Assembly (NCBI GenBank): GCA_048262715.1
Contig: JBLXEV010000015.1
Span: 1-64,000, forward strand
Length of the DNA stretch: 64,000 bases
Direction of reading: 5' to 3'
From: Albirhodobacter sp048262715
Lineage (GTDB): Bacteria > Pseudomonadota > Alphaproteobacteria > Rhodobacterales > Rhodobacteraceae
A program made the position numbers and the translations under genes. A model generated the notes under the pieces. The model was not told where the DNA came from, made no database searches, and saw nothing but the letters and a program-made list of their open reading frames with translations. This document shows positions 32,246 to 40,760 of the stretch, in pieces; within the stretch, counting starts at the first letter, position 1; the number at the start of each line of letters is the position of its first letter.

Positions 32246-32420
32246 GGTTCCGCTCCGTCATGTAGGTCGGGCCTTATAAGGATTGCATGGCCCGTTGCCC
32301 GATTTATACGCCCAAAAAATCTGGCTGTCATCCCGCGAATACCCTTATTCGCGCACCGAGCGGCCCGCCGCCTATCCCAAGGGTGCGAAAACGCTTTATT
32401 CTTGCAATTCCCGCGCAATC

Positions 32421-33419
32421 TTACCCGCGCAGGATCTTGGCGACCTCGGGCGCGAAATAGGTCAGCACCCCGTCACAGCCCGCGCGCTTGAACGCCATCA
32501 GGCTTTCCAACATCGCCGCCTCGCCGTTGATCCAGCCATTGCGGGCGGCGCCTGCGATCATCGCGTATTCGCCCGACACCTGATAGGCGAAGGTGGGCAC
32601 GCCGAAGCTATCCTTCACGCGGCGGCAAATATCGAGATAGGGCATCCCCGGCTTCACCATCACCATATCCGCGCCCTCCATCAGATCGCGCGCCACCAAG
32701 CGCAGCGCTTCATCGGAATTGGCCGGATTCATCTGATAGGTCTTTTTATCACCCTTGAGCGCACCGGACGCCCCGACGGCATCGCGGAACGGGCCATAAA
32801 ACGCCGAGGCATATTTCGCCGCATAGCTCAGGATTGTCACGTCCTGGTGGCCTGCCGCCTCGAGCGCTTTGCGCATCGCGCCGATCCGGCCATCCATCAT
32901 ATCGGACGGCCCGATAATATCCGCGCCCGCTTCCGCCTGTGCCAGTGTCATTTTCACCAGCGCCTCAACGCTTTCGTCATTCACAATCACCCCGTCACGC
33001 ACCAGCCCATCATGGCCGCTGGCATTATAGGGATCGAGCGCGACATCCGTCATGATCGCGATCTCGGGCACGGCGGCTTTGATCGCGCGGATCACCCGAT
33101 TGTAGAAATTGTCAGGGTTCCATGCCTCTTCGCAGGTCTCTGTTTTCAACGAAGGGTCGGTATAGGGGAACAGGCAGATCGCCGGAATCCCCAAAGCTGC
33201 CGCCTCCTGAGCCGCCTGCACTGCGCCCGTCAGCGTGCGCCGCACAACGCCGGGCATGGACGGAATCTCCACATCCGCGCCCGCCACATCCGTGATGAAA
33301 ATCGGCCAGATCAGATCCTTCACCGAGAGGTGGTTTTCCTGCGCCAGATCGCGCAGCGCGGCGCTGGCGCGCATCCGGCGCAGACGCAAGGCGGGGAAAG
33401 ACGGGGTGATCGGGGTCAT
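32421..33419 (-). CDS. hemB: porphobilinogen synthase (ALA dehydratase)
   Basis: A 332-aa enzyme that joins two 5-aminolevulinate molecules to porphobilinogen in haem and bacteriochlorophyll synthesis. The Schiff-base lysines are K202 (YAAKYAS) and K256 (VMVKPG). The metal loop reads DVALDPYNASGHDG (125-138), where the Zn type has Cys residues, so this is the Asp-rich, Mg/K-dependent class known in Rhodobacter. Length is standard. The gene is monocistronic by spacing. Confidence 0.97.
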   Translation of the reverse strand: MTPITPSFPALRLRRMRASAALRDLAQENHLSVKDLIWPIFITDVAGADVEIPSMPGVVRRTLTGAVQAAQEAAALGIPAICLFPYTDPSLKTETCEEAWNPDNFYNRVIRAIKAAVPEIAIMTDVALDPYNASGHDGLVRDGVIVNDESVEALVKMTLAQAEAGADIIGPSDMMDGRIGAMRKALEAAGHQDVTILSYAAKYASAFYGPFRDAVGASGALKGDKKTYQMNPANSDEALRLVARDLMEGADMVMVKPGMPYLDICRRVKDSFGVPTFAYQVSGEYAMIAGAARNGWINGEAAMLESLMAFKRAGCDGVLTYFAPEVAKILRG

Positions 33420-33725
33420 GGCAAGCTCCTAGCGGGTCTCAAATAGCGGGTCTCGAGGGCCAGCCTCACATCCGGGCGGCTCTCAATCACTGGCGCGCGC
33501 GAAGCTGCGGCCTGCTCGCCAAGGGCGTGCCACGGATCGCGCCTCGGCTCAAGCCCTCCGCCCCGACGCGCGCTAAAATACCGCAGCAGGCTGCGCCCGA
33601 AATCGCGCGCAACATGGTCAAGGCAGCATGCGGCTTTGGTGTTCCTATTTCTGAAATTCTCCCCTAAGTTCCTCACGATACTACCTTCACAGGCGTTGAA
33701 AAACGCCCGCCACCGGAGCGCTCGC
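33420..33725. other. intergenic segment between hemB and a membrane protein
   Basis: 306 bases between divergent genes, so promoters for both must lie here. The text at 33640-33700 is AT-richer (TTCCTATTTCTGAAATTC) and could hold a rightward promoter. No operator or RNA structure was recognised. Confidence 0.4.
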
Positions 33726-34253
33726 GTGACCCTGATTTTCGACCTGATCGACATGCGCTCCTTTTCAAACCTGTGGTATTGGATCGCGCTGGCGGTCACG
33801 TGGTCATCGACCTCGCATTGGGTGCTGGGCGTGCCGTTTGACATGGTGCTGCGCGCGCGGCGCAAGGGCGGCGAGGCCGCACGGCATTTGGAGCTGATGA
33901 CCCAGATCAACGTGGCGCGACTGCTCTATATGGGCCGCGAGGCGGGTGTGGCGCTGATGCTGGTGGTCAGTTTTGTGCTCACCACACTGATCACGCTGGG
34001 CTTTGGCTATGATATTGAGCTCGCGCAGGCGATCACCTTAATTCTCGTACCGCTGACAGGGGTGGGCGCGATGAGTCTGGGGACCGCGAAGCGGATCGAG
34101 CGCGATTGCGGAGACTGTCTCGGCCAATCCGAAAAGATCGCCGCGATCCTGACCCGCCACCGCGTGAAGGTGCAGATCCTCGGACTGATTTCGATCTCCA
34201 CCTCGGCCTTCTGGGGAATGCTGCAAAACCTGCAAGCGTCGATCTTGAATTAA
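33726..34253 (+). CDS. conserved membrane protein of Rhodobacteraceae
   Basis: A 175-aa protein from GTG 33726 with GGAG 8 bases upstream. It has three or four membrane helices (WYWIALAVTWSSTSHWVLG; VALMLVVSFVLTTLITLGFG; AITLILVPLTGVGAMSLG; ILGLISISTSAFWGML). The opening DLIDMRSFSNLWYWI is highly recognisable for a family widespread in Rhodobacteraceae. Databases often name it a component of the SufBCD complex, but I see no feature that supports that name, and it is not in the suf operon here. Function unknown. Confidence 0.8.
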   Translation: MTLIFDLIDMRSFSNLWYWIALAVTWSSTSHWVLGVPFDMVLRARRKGGEAARHLELMTQINVARLLYMGREAGVALMLVVSFVLTTLITLGFGYDIELAQAITLILVPLTGVGAMSLGTAKRIERDCGDCLGQSEKIAAILTRHRVKVQILGLISISTSAFWGMLQNLQASILN

Positions 34254-34288
34254 GGCCGCCCGCGCGACCTTAATCTAATGCGTGAGGT

Positions 34289-35392
34289 TCAAGCCGCAAG
34301 CGCCTCATCCAAAAGCGCTTTCAGCATATTCGGATCAACATCAGAGGTCACGAAACTCTCACCGATCCCGCGCGCGAGGATGAAGCGCATCTTCCCATCC
34401 AGCACCTTCTTATCCTGCGCCATCCACTCGATCAGCGCCTCGGCAGGCGGCAGATCGCCGGGAATATCGCGCAGATCCACCTTCATCCCCAGCGCCTTGA
34501 GATGGGCGCGCAGGCGGCTCGGATCTTCTTGCGAACACAGCCCCATCCGCGCGGAGAGCTCAAACGCCAGCGCACAGCCGATCGCAACCCCCTCGCCGTG
34601 CAACAGCCGATCCGAATAGCCCGTGGCTTTTTCCAGCGCATGGCAGAAGGTATGGCCCAGATTGAGCAAGGCGCGGTCGCCCTCCTCTGTCTCGTCCCGC
34701 GCCACGATCTCGGCCTTCATCTCCACCGAGCGCTTTACCGCGTAATGCCGCGCGGCATGATCGCCTGCCGCCATTTTGGGCGCGTTGATCTCCAGCCAAT
34801 CGAAGAAACTCGCATCGCCCAAAAGCCCGTATTTCACCACTTCGCCGTAACCTGCGAGGAAGTCGCGCGCTGGCAGCGTGTCGAGCAACCCGATATCGGC
34901 CAGCACCAAGGACGGCTGATGGAACGCGCCGACGAGGTTCTTGCCCTGCGCGGTGTTGATCCCCGTTTTGCCACCGACCGAGCTATCCACCTGCGCCAGA
35001 AGTGTTGTCGGGATCTGCACAAACCGCACCCCGCGCCGCAATACCGCCGCCGCGAACCCGACGAGATCGCCAATCACCCCGCCGCCGAATGCGATGACGA
35101 TATCTTTGCGCTCGACCTTTTGCTCCAGCAGGAATTCCACGCAGCGCTCGAATTGCGGCCAGCCCTTCGTGCTCTCCCCCGCAGGCAGCGCGAGAGAGAC
35201 CATCTCGATCTCGCCCAACCCTGCCTCGAGTGCGCCCAGATGCGTCGCGCTCACCGTTTCATCGGTGACCACAACCACCCGAGGGCGGCGCAGGAGTGGT
35301 GCAATCTGCGCTGCGGCATCGGCGACCAACCCCGTGCCGATCCGAACCTCATAGGCCCGCTCTCCAAGCTCCACCCGAACGATATCGCGCAT
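34289..35392 (-). CDS. aroB: 3-dehydroquinate synthase
   Basis: A 367-aa enzyme of the shikimate pathway that converts DAHP to 3-dehydroquinate with NAD and a divalent metal. ATG 35392 has GAGGG 8 bases upstream and is preferred to the ATG 15 bases earlier. Motifs are GGGVIGDLVGFAAAVLRRG, the Lys/Thr site TTLLAQVDSSVGGKTGIN, AGYGEVVKYGL, and metal ligands in LNLGHTFCHALEKATGY and LLHGEGVAIGC. It lies 100 bases downstream of aroK in the same direction, a common pairing. Confidence 0.97.
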   Translation of the reverse strand: MRDIVRVELGERAYEVRIGTGLVADAAAQIAPLLRRPRVVVVTDETVSATHLGALEAGLGEIEMVSLALPAGESTKGWPQFERCVEFLLEQKVERKDIVIAFGGGVIGDLVGFAAAVLRRGVRFVQIPTTLLAQVDSSVGGKTGINTAQGKNLVGAFHQPSLVLADIGLLDTLPARDFLAGYGEVVKYGLLGDASFFDWLEINAPKMAAGDHAARHYAVKRSVEMKAEIVARDETEEGDRALLNLGHTFCHALEKATGYSDRLLHGEGVAIGCALAFELSARMGLCSQEDPSRLRAHLKALGMKVDLRDIPGDLPPAEALIEWMAQDKKVLDGKMRFILARGIGESFVTSDVDPNMLKALLDEALAA

Positions 35393-35492
35393 ATTCCGAT
35401 CCCTCATTAAGCCCTGAGGCTTTCCTCAACATAGGCTTATAAATCAATTGATTGCAGCGCGTTTCTTATGCGGTGCAATGCAGATAAACCCG

Positions 35493-36161
35493 TTATTTCC
35501 GCGGGAAGATGACCCCATCCTCGGCCTGCAAGGCCTCGATAACGCGGTGCGCCATAGCCTCCACGCCCAGCCCAGCCTGCGCCTCCACAATCACTTGCGC
35601 CTGCGCATAAAGCGGGCCACGGGCCTCCAAAAACGCGGCCAAAGTGGCGCGGGGATCGGCGGTTTGCAGCAAGGGCCGCGCGCTATTGTGGCGAACGCGT
35701 TGCCACAGCAGATCCAGATCAGCCTTCAACCAGACCGAGACCGCAGAGCGCGCGATCATGTCACGATTGGCTTGAGAGACGAATGCGCCGCCCCCCGTCG
35801 AGATCACCGCAACCGGCCCCGCCATCAACCGCGCCAGAACCTCCGATTCGCGGGCGCGAAAAAACGCCTCACCATCGCGGGCGAAAATCTCCGCAACAGA
35901 GCGCTGCGCCGCGCGGACGAGCTCCTCGTCACTGTCAAGAAACGGCACCTGAAGCAGCTTCGCCAATTGCGTGCCGACGGCGGTTTTACCCGCGCCCATC
36001 ATGCCCACCAAAACAACAGGCCGCAGCAAACGCGTCGCAGCGCCCTCGCCCCCTGCAGTCTTAGCAGCCCCAGTCTTATCCGCTGGGGTCTTCATCGACG
36101 TATGTTTGTCAGCGTCCGCCGCCATATGGCTCCCCGTTCCGGCACCTGTGTCGGCCCCCAT
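35493..36161 (-). CDS. aroK: shikimate kinase
   Basis: About 222 aa. The kinase core begins at VVLVGMMGAGKTAVG (Walker A), followed by DSDEELVRAAQRSVAEIF (shikimate-binding Asp), GEAFFRARESEVL and STGGGAFVSQANR. It phosphorylates shikimate with ATP. A Gly/Ala/Thr/Asp-rich N-terminal extension of about 45 residues precedes the core. Several starts are possible (GTG 36179, ATG 36161, 36125 or 36095), and I chose the first ATG. The extension could be partly or wholly untranslated. Confidence 0.93.
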   Translation of the reverse strand: MGADTGAGTGSHMAADADKHTSMKTPADKTGAAKTAGGEGAATRLLRPVVLVGMMGAGKTAVGTQLAKLLQVPFLDSDEELVRAAQRSVAEIFARDGEAFFRARESEVLARLMAGPVAVISTGGGAFVSQANRDMIARSAVSVWLKADLDLLWQRVRHNSARPLLQTADPRATLAAFLEARGPLYAQAQVIVEAQAGLGVEAMAHRVIEALQAEDGVIFPRK

Positions 36162-36402
36162 GATGCCTAATTCCCTCACCTTCGTCCGGTCTCCCGCCCG
36201 CTCTCGTATTGGGCCCGCCTTCCGATTGAGAAGACGCCATTCGCTTGGCCCCCGCGCGCGAGGCCGATCACATCTTTGTAATCTCGCGCTTTGAGCAGCG
36301 AAATTCCGCTATCGTCACGCATCCATGACGTGAACTGCGTTGCAATGCCATATATACGGAGGAAACGGCAAGGGCGAGACCCTTACGACAGAACAGACCC
36401 CA

Positions 36403-36462
36403 GCCCCCCTTGCACTCGGGCGTGTGCTGGCTCACCTAGAGGTAAGCCCCTTTGCGGGGGGC
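36403..36462 (+). ncRNA. possible structured leader RNA
   Basis: Within a gene-free segment (36162-36539), GCCCCCC (36403-36409) pairs perfectly with GGGGGGC (36456-36462). Inside it, GGCTCACCT pairs with AGGTAAGCC (36429-36437 and 36440-36448) with one mismatch and a 2-base loop. A TATATA box at about 36350 could start a leader of some 180 bases ahead of the 46-aa ORF. It matched none of the RNA families I know (RNase P, 6S, SRP, tmRNA). It could be a leader switch or an independent small RNA. Confidence 0.35.
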
Positions 36463-36539
36463 AAACGAGGCCTTTCGGGGCGAAGCAGTAACGGCGAAAG
36501 CGCCGAAAACACCCGTTGAAGGGTGAGGAAGACAGGACG

Positions 36540-36680
36540 ATGATTGGCTTTGTGATCAAAACGGTAGCTGTGTTGGTAGTGCTCTTTGGTATTTGCGTCG
36601 CGGGTTATGCCTATCTGGGCGATATGTCTGCGGATGCGACACAGTCCGAAATTCCGGTGGAGCTCAATGCCACGCAATAA
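36540..36680 (+). CDS. 46-aa single-span membrane peptide
   Basis: ATG 36540 with AGGAAGACAGGA upstream. It encodes MIGFVIKTVAVLVVLFGICV, then GYAYLGDMSADATQSEIPVE. One N-terminal membrane helix is followed by a polar periplasmic tail. It overlaps the following secreted protein by 14 bases, so the two are translated together. Confidence 0.7.
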   Translation: MIGFVIKTVAVLVVLFGICVAGYAYLGDMSADATQSEIPVELNATQ

Positions 36681-38367
36681 TCGCGCGCCTGATCTGCGTC
36701 TCGCGCCGCATGATACGCGGGTGCGCCTGCCGTTCGCGGGACTGGTCTCTTGCCTCGCGCTGAGCTGTGGCCTCTCGGCCCTGCCCGCTTTGGCCCAAAA
36801 CTCACAGTCGAACTCACAGCCCCTCAGCTCGGTCGATTGGCTTTCGCGCTCCGTCCTGCAAGCCCCCAGCATGGGCGTGGACCCGAGCACTGCGCCCATA
36901 GCGATGCTGGGCACTCAAGGCAGCCGCGCCGTCGTCGAGGCCCCCGCGGATGAGCCGCCGGTCGCAGCGGCGGTCGGGATTGATGCGGTGAGTATCGCAC
37001 CGATTGGCGCGCCGATGCCCTCGCAAAGCCTCGGGCTTTTGCCGCCTGCGCGCACCGGCCTGCCGCTGACGCTATGGGGCCAGACACCGGAAGCCGAGCT
37101 TACGCAAATCCTGCGGCGCGAACGTCTGGATGTCATGCCAGCGCTGCAATCTTTGCTGTTCACGCTGATGCTGGCGGAGCTTGACCCGCCCAAAAACCCC
37201 TCTGCCACGGGCGTCGCCCCTGGGCAAAGCCTGTTTCTCGCGCGGATTGATCGGTTGATCGAGCTCGGCGCGCTGGAGCCTGCGCATGCGATGTTGGAGC
37301 TCGCGGGCCCCAGCACGCCGGAGCGATTCCGGCGGCTGTTCGATATTTCGCTGCTTCTGGGCGAAGAGGATGACGCCTGTGATCTGATGTCGCGCAGTGC
37401 CGCAATCGCCCCCTCGATTACCGCGCGGATCTTCTGCCTCGCGCGCGGCGGAGATTGGCCCGCAGCGGAGGTGATGTTTACCTCCGCACAGGCGCTGGGC
37501 GAATTGCCCAAAGATGTCGTGCCGCTGATCGAGCGGTTTCTCGATGATGCGATGATCGATAGCGCCGAGGAATTGACCCCACCGAAAGATCCCACGCCTT
37601 TGGTGTTCCGGATGATGGAGGCGATCGGCCAGCCGATGCCGACGACCTATCTGCCGCTAGCCTTCGCACAAGCCGATCTGCGCGCCAATACCGGCTGGAA
37701 ATCACGGCTGGAGGCCGCCGAGCGGCTGGCGCGCGCGGGCACGGTTGATCCGAACCAGATGCTCGGGCTCTACACCGAACAATCGCCCGCTGCCTCCGGC
37801 GGGATCTGGGAGCGTGCCCGCGCTGTCGCAAGCCTTGATCGCGCCATGCAATCGCGCGATCCGCAAGCGGTGACACTGGCGCTCGAACCGGCAATCTCGG
37901 TGATGGAAGAGGCAGAATTGGAAGTCGTCCTCGCCAATCTCTACGGCGAAGCGCTGGCGGACATTCCGCTCACCGGATCGGCCTCTGATGCGGCCTTCCG
38001 CTTGGGGATGTTGAGCCCGAGCTATGAGATCGTGGCAAAAGCCCGCAAGCCGCGCAGTCAGGATGAGGCGATGTTGATCGGGGTGGCCAAAGGCTCCACC
38101 ATCGGCATCCGCCCGCTCGACAGCCTTGGCAAAGCCCTCAAAGGCGCGTTCGATACCGCGCCGCATGTGCCCGACGCCTACCGCGATCTGATCGAGGGTG
38201 ATCGCCTCGGCGAGGCGATTTTGCGGGCCGTGGATGATATCACCGAAGGGTCGCGCGGCGGCGTACAAGGTGTCACCGATGGGCTGATGATGCTGCGCGC
38301 GGCAGGGCTCGAGAATGTCGCGCGTCAAACTGCGCTGCAGCTCACACTGCTGGAGCGACGCGGGTGA
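36667..38367 (+). CDS. secreted protein of unknown function
   Basis: A 566-aa protein from ATG 36667. After a charged stretch, an export signal (PFAGLVSCLALSCGLSALPA, then ALAQ) is predicted at about 20-45. The mature part is a mostly helical repeat-like protein with many short Ala/Leu/Glu helices (LIELGALEPAHAMLELAG, RRLFDISLLLGEEDDACDLM), which looks like a TPR/SEL1-type solenoid. It is coupled to the 46-aa membrane peptide before it and, by a 4-base GTGA overlap, to xerD. An envelope function is likely. Length and context are typical of Rhodobacteraceae genomes, but the role is unknown. Confidence 0.75.
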   Translation: MPRNNRAPDLRLAPHDTRVRLPFAGLVSCLALSCGLSALPALAQNSQSNSQPLSSVDWLSRSVLQAPSMGVDPSTAPIAMLGTQGSRAVVEAPADEPPVAAAVGIDAVSIAPIGAPMPSQSLGLLPPARTGLPLTLWGQTPEAELTQILRRERLDVMPALQSLLFTLMLAELDPPKNPSATGVAPGQSLFLARIDRLIELGALEPAHAMLELAGPSTPERFRRLFDISLLLGEEDDACDLMSRSAAIAPSITARIFCLARGGDWPAAEVMFTSAQALGELPKDVVPLIERFLDDAMIDSAEELTPPKDPTPLVFRMMEAIGQPMPTTYLPLAFAQADLRANTGWKSRLEAAERLARAGTVDPNQMLGLYTEQSPAASGGIWERARAVASLDRAMQSRDPQAVTLALEPAISVMEEAELEVVLANLYGEALADIPLTGSASDAAFRLGMLSPSYEIVAKARKPRSQDEAMLIGVAKGSTIGIRPLDSLGKALKGAFDTAPHVPDAYRDLIEGDRLGEAILRAVDDITEGSRGGVQGVTDGLMMLRAAGLENVARQTALQLTLLERRG

Positions 38368-39344
38368 GTGACCAAGAGGGCGCGCCTGAGATACCTGCCA
38401 ATCGCGGCTCCGATTGCCGCCACTGGATCTCGGCCTTTCTGGAGGCACAGGCCGCGGAAATTGGTTCTGCGCGCAACACGCTTTTGGGCTATGGCCGCGA
38501 TCTGGTGGATTTCGAGAGTTATCTGTCGCATCGCGGCGGGGATTTCCTTACCGCCGAGCGCGCCGATATCGAGGCCTATCTGATTTCGTGTGAAGCCCAA
38601 GGCCTCGCGCCCGCCACCCGCGCACGGCGCCTCTCCGCGATCAAACAGCTCTACCGCTTCGCCTATGAAGAAGGGCTGCGGATGGAGAACCCTGCGATCC
38701 GCATCACAGGGCCGGGTAAGGTGAAATCCTTGCCCAAAACCCTGTCACAGGCGGAGGTCGAGGCACTGTTGCAGGCCGGGCGTGCGATGGGCCGCGATGA
38801 TTTGGCCCGCGCCCGCAACGCCTGTCTGATGGAGCTGCTCTATGCCACCGGAATGCGGGTGAGCGAGCTGGTCTCCCTGCCCGTCTCCGCAACACGCGGC
38901 GATCCGCAGGTCTTGTTGATCCGTGGCAAAGGCGGCAAGGAACGGATCGTCCCGCTCTCGGATCATGCGCGCGTGGCGCTGGGAGACTGGCTCAATCTGC
39001 GCGACGCGGCGCAAGAGGAGGCGCGGCTCAAGCGCAAGACGCCGCCCTCGAAATTCCTGTTTCCGGCGGGCGGAAAGGAAGGCCATTTGAGCCGCGTGGT
39101 GTTCCACAAGCTCCTCAAAGACATCGCGATCGCGGCGGGGATCTCGCCCGAGCGCGTCACGCCGCACGTTCTGCGCCACGCGTTCGCGACCCATCTTCTG
39201 GAGGGCGGTGCGGATCTGCGCGCGATCCAGATGCTTTTGGGTCATGCCGATATCTCCACCACGGAGATCTACACCCATGTGCTCGACCAGCGGCTGAAAG
39301 ATCTTGTGCTCACCCACCATCCGCTTGCGAATAAATCTCCCTAA
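38364..39344 (+). CDS. xerD: tyrosine recombinase XerD
   Basis: A 326-aa protein from a GTG that overlaps the previous stop (GTGA). The SAM-like core-binding domain is at 20-115. The catalytic residues are all present: Arg165 (ATGMRVSEL), Lys192 region (GKGGKERIVPL), His268 and Arg271 (HVLRHAFATH), His294 (LGHADI) and Tyr303. With XerC it resolves chromosome dimers at dif during division, activated by FtsK. About 25 extra residues precede the usual start. Confidence 0.93.
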   Translation: MSDQEGAPEIPANRGSDCRHWISAFLEAQAAEIGSARNTLLGYGRDLVDFESYLSHRGGDFLTAERADIEAYLISCEAQGLAPATRARRLSAIKQLYRFAYEEGLRMENPAIRITGPGKVKSLPKTLSQAEVEALLQAGRAMGRDDLARARNACLMELLYATGMRVSELVSLPVSATRGDPQVLLIRGKGGKERIVPLSDHARVALGDWLNLRDAAQEEARLKRKTPPSKFLFPAGGKEGHLSRVVFHKLLKDIAIAAGISPERVTPHVLRHAFATHLLEGGADLRAIQMLLGHADISTTEIYTHVLDQRLKDLVLTHHPLANKSP

Positions 39345-39406
39345 TCCCTTGATGTAACGTCCCTCTCCCCCCACTATTCTGGGCATTGGACAATTGGAAA
39401 GACACT

Positions 39407-40705
39407 ATGACCACGACGCTTGACGCCGCCTTCTGGATTTCTGCTGGAGCCATTGTGGTGCTGCTCGCCCTGTCGGGGTTTTTCTCCGGCTCGGAGACCG
39501 CACTGACCGCAGCGAGCCGCGCAAAACTGCGCGCGCGGGCGGATCGCGGCGATCTGGGGGCACAGGCCGCGCTCGACATCACCGAGGATAGCGAGCGGCT
39601 GATCGGCGCGCTGTTGCTGGGCAATAACGTCGTGAATATCTCGGCGGCCTCCCTTGCCACGGCGGTGCTGACAAAGCTTTTCGGCGCATCCGGCGTGGCC
39701 CTTGCCACTTTGGGCATGACAATCCTCGTGCTGATCTTCTCGGAAGTTCTGCCCAAGACCTACGCGATTTCCAATCCAGAACAGGCAGCCTCCAAAGTCT
39801 CGCGGGTCATCAAGCTGTTGATTGTCCTGCTGTCCCCCATTGTCGCGGTGGTGCGGATGATCGTGCGCGCGATCCTGTGGGCCTTCGGGATGCAGACCAA
39901 CAAAGACGGGAATATGTTCACGATCCAGGAGGAGATCGCCGGCGCGCTGGCGATTGGCGCCTCCGAGGGCACTGTGCATAAGGAAGACCGTGATCGCTTG
40001 CTGGGCGCGCTGGATCTGGGCAATCGCACGGTGGAGGAAATCATGCGCCACCGCAGCCAGATCGAGATGATCGACATCGAGGATGGGCCCGCCGAAATCC
40101 TGACCGCGGTGCTCGCCTCGCCGCACACCCGCCTGCCGCTCTACAAGGGCGAGCGGGAGAATGTCGTCGGCGTCATCCATGCGAAAGACCTTTTGCGCGC
40201 GGTGGAGAAAGTCGCGCGGCGCGAGGAGGGCAATCTGGCCTCTGTCGCGGAGGTGGATGTGATGAAAGTGGCGATGAAGCCCTATTTCATCCCCGACACT
40301 ACGCCGCTGGACGAACAAATGCGCGAATTTTTGAAGCGCCGCACCCATTTCGCCCTCGTCGTGGATGAATACGGTGATCTGAAGGGCTTGATCACGCTGG
40401 AAGATATTCTGGAGGAAATCGTCGGCGAGATTACCGATGAGCACGACCCCGCAGCCCCTGTGCCGCTCAAACGCACCGATTCAGGGGATTATCTGGTCGA
40501 GGGCGCGATGACGATCCGTGACTTGAACCGGATGATGGATTGGACCTTGCCCGATGAAGAGGCCAATACCGTCGCGGGTCTGGTGATCCACGAGGCGCAA
40601 TTGATCCCGACAGAGGGCCAGGTGTTCTCGTTCCACGGCTTCCGCTTCGAGGTCACGGGCCGCAAAGACAACCGCGTGACCACGCTCAAAATCCGCCCGC
40701 TCTAA
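39407..40705 (+). CDS. CNNM/CorC-family membrane protein with CBS pair
   Basis: A 432-aa protein from ATG 39407 with GGAAAG upstream. The CNNM (DUF21) membrane domain covers about 1-190, with helices at 10-30, 75-95, 100-120 and 130-155, and a SGFFSGSETALTAAS motif typical of the family. Two CBS domains (about 200-325) and a C-terminal CorC_HlyC domain (350-432) follow. Family members are linked to Mg/Co efflux or resistance. The often-used name hemolysin is historical. Confidence 0.92.
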   Translation: MTTTLDAAFWISAGAIVVLLALSGFFSGSETALTAASRAKLRARADRGDLGAQAALDITEDSERLIGALLLGNNVVNISAASLATAVLTKLFGASGVALATLGMTILVLIFSEVLPKTYAISNPEQAASKVSRVIKLLIVLLSPIVAVVRMIVRAILWAFGMQTNKDGNMFTIQEEIAGALAIGASEGTVHKEDRDRLLGALDLGNRTVEEIMRHRSQIEMIDIEDGPAEILTAVLASPHTRLPLYKGERENVVGVIHAKDLLRAVEKVARREEGNLASVAEVDVMKVAMKPYFIPDTTPLDEQMREFLKRRTHFALVVDEYGDLKGLITLEDILEEIVGEITDEHDPAAPVPLKRTDSGDYLVEGAMTIRDLNRMMDWTLPDEEANTVAGLVIHEAQLIPTEGQVFSFHGFRFEVTGRKDNRVTTLKIRPL

Positions 40706-40714
40706 GGAAAAATG

Positions 40715-40746
40715 CGGGGCTCGGGGGCAGCAGCCCTCAAGCCCCG
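40715..40746. terminator. convergent GC hairpin between CorC-like gene and sufS
   Basis: CGGGGCT (40715-40721) and AGCCCCG (40740-40746), with further inner pairing of GGGC and GCCC, form a stable hairpin in the 55 bases between the two stop codons. The minus strand has a short A/T stretch after it. Confidence 0.65.
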
Positions 40747-40760
40747 TCAGTCCCCAAATC

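Noticed and set aside
33416..33910. 164-codon minus frame between hemB and the membrane protein
   Set aside because: Basic, low-complexity text that overlaps the start of the well-conserved plus-strand gene. No family.
33726..34253. Component of SufBCD complex (common database name)
   Set aside because: No Suf-like domain, and the gene is outside the suf operon. I treat the name as a transferred annotation.
36355..36530. RNase P, 6S or SRP RNA in the structured leader
   Set aside because: The conserved core sequences of these RNAs are missing. Only generic hairpins are visible.
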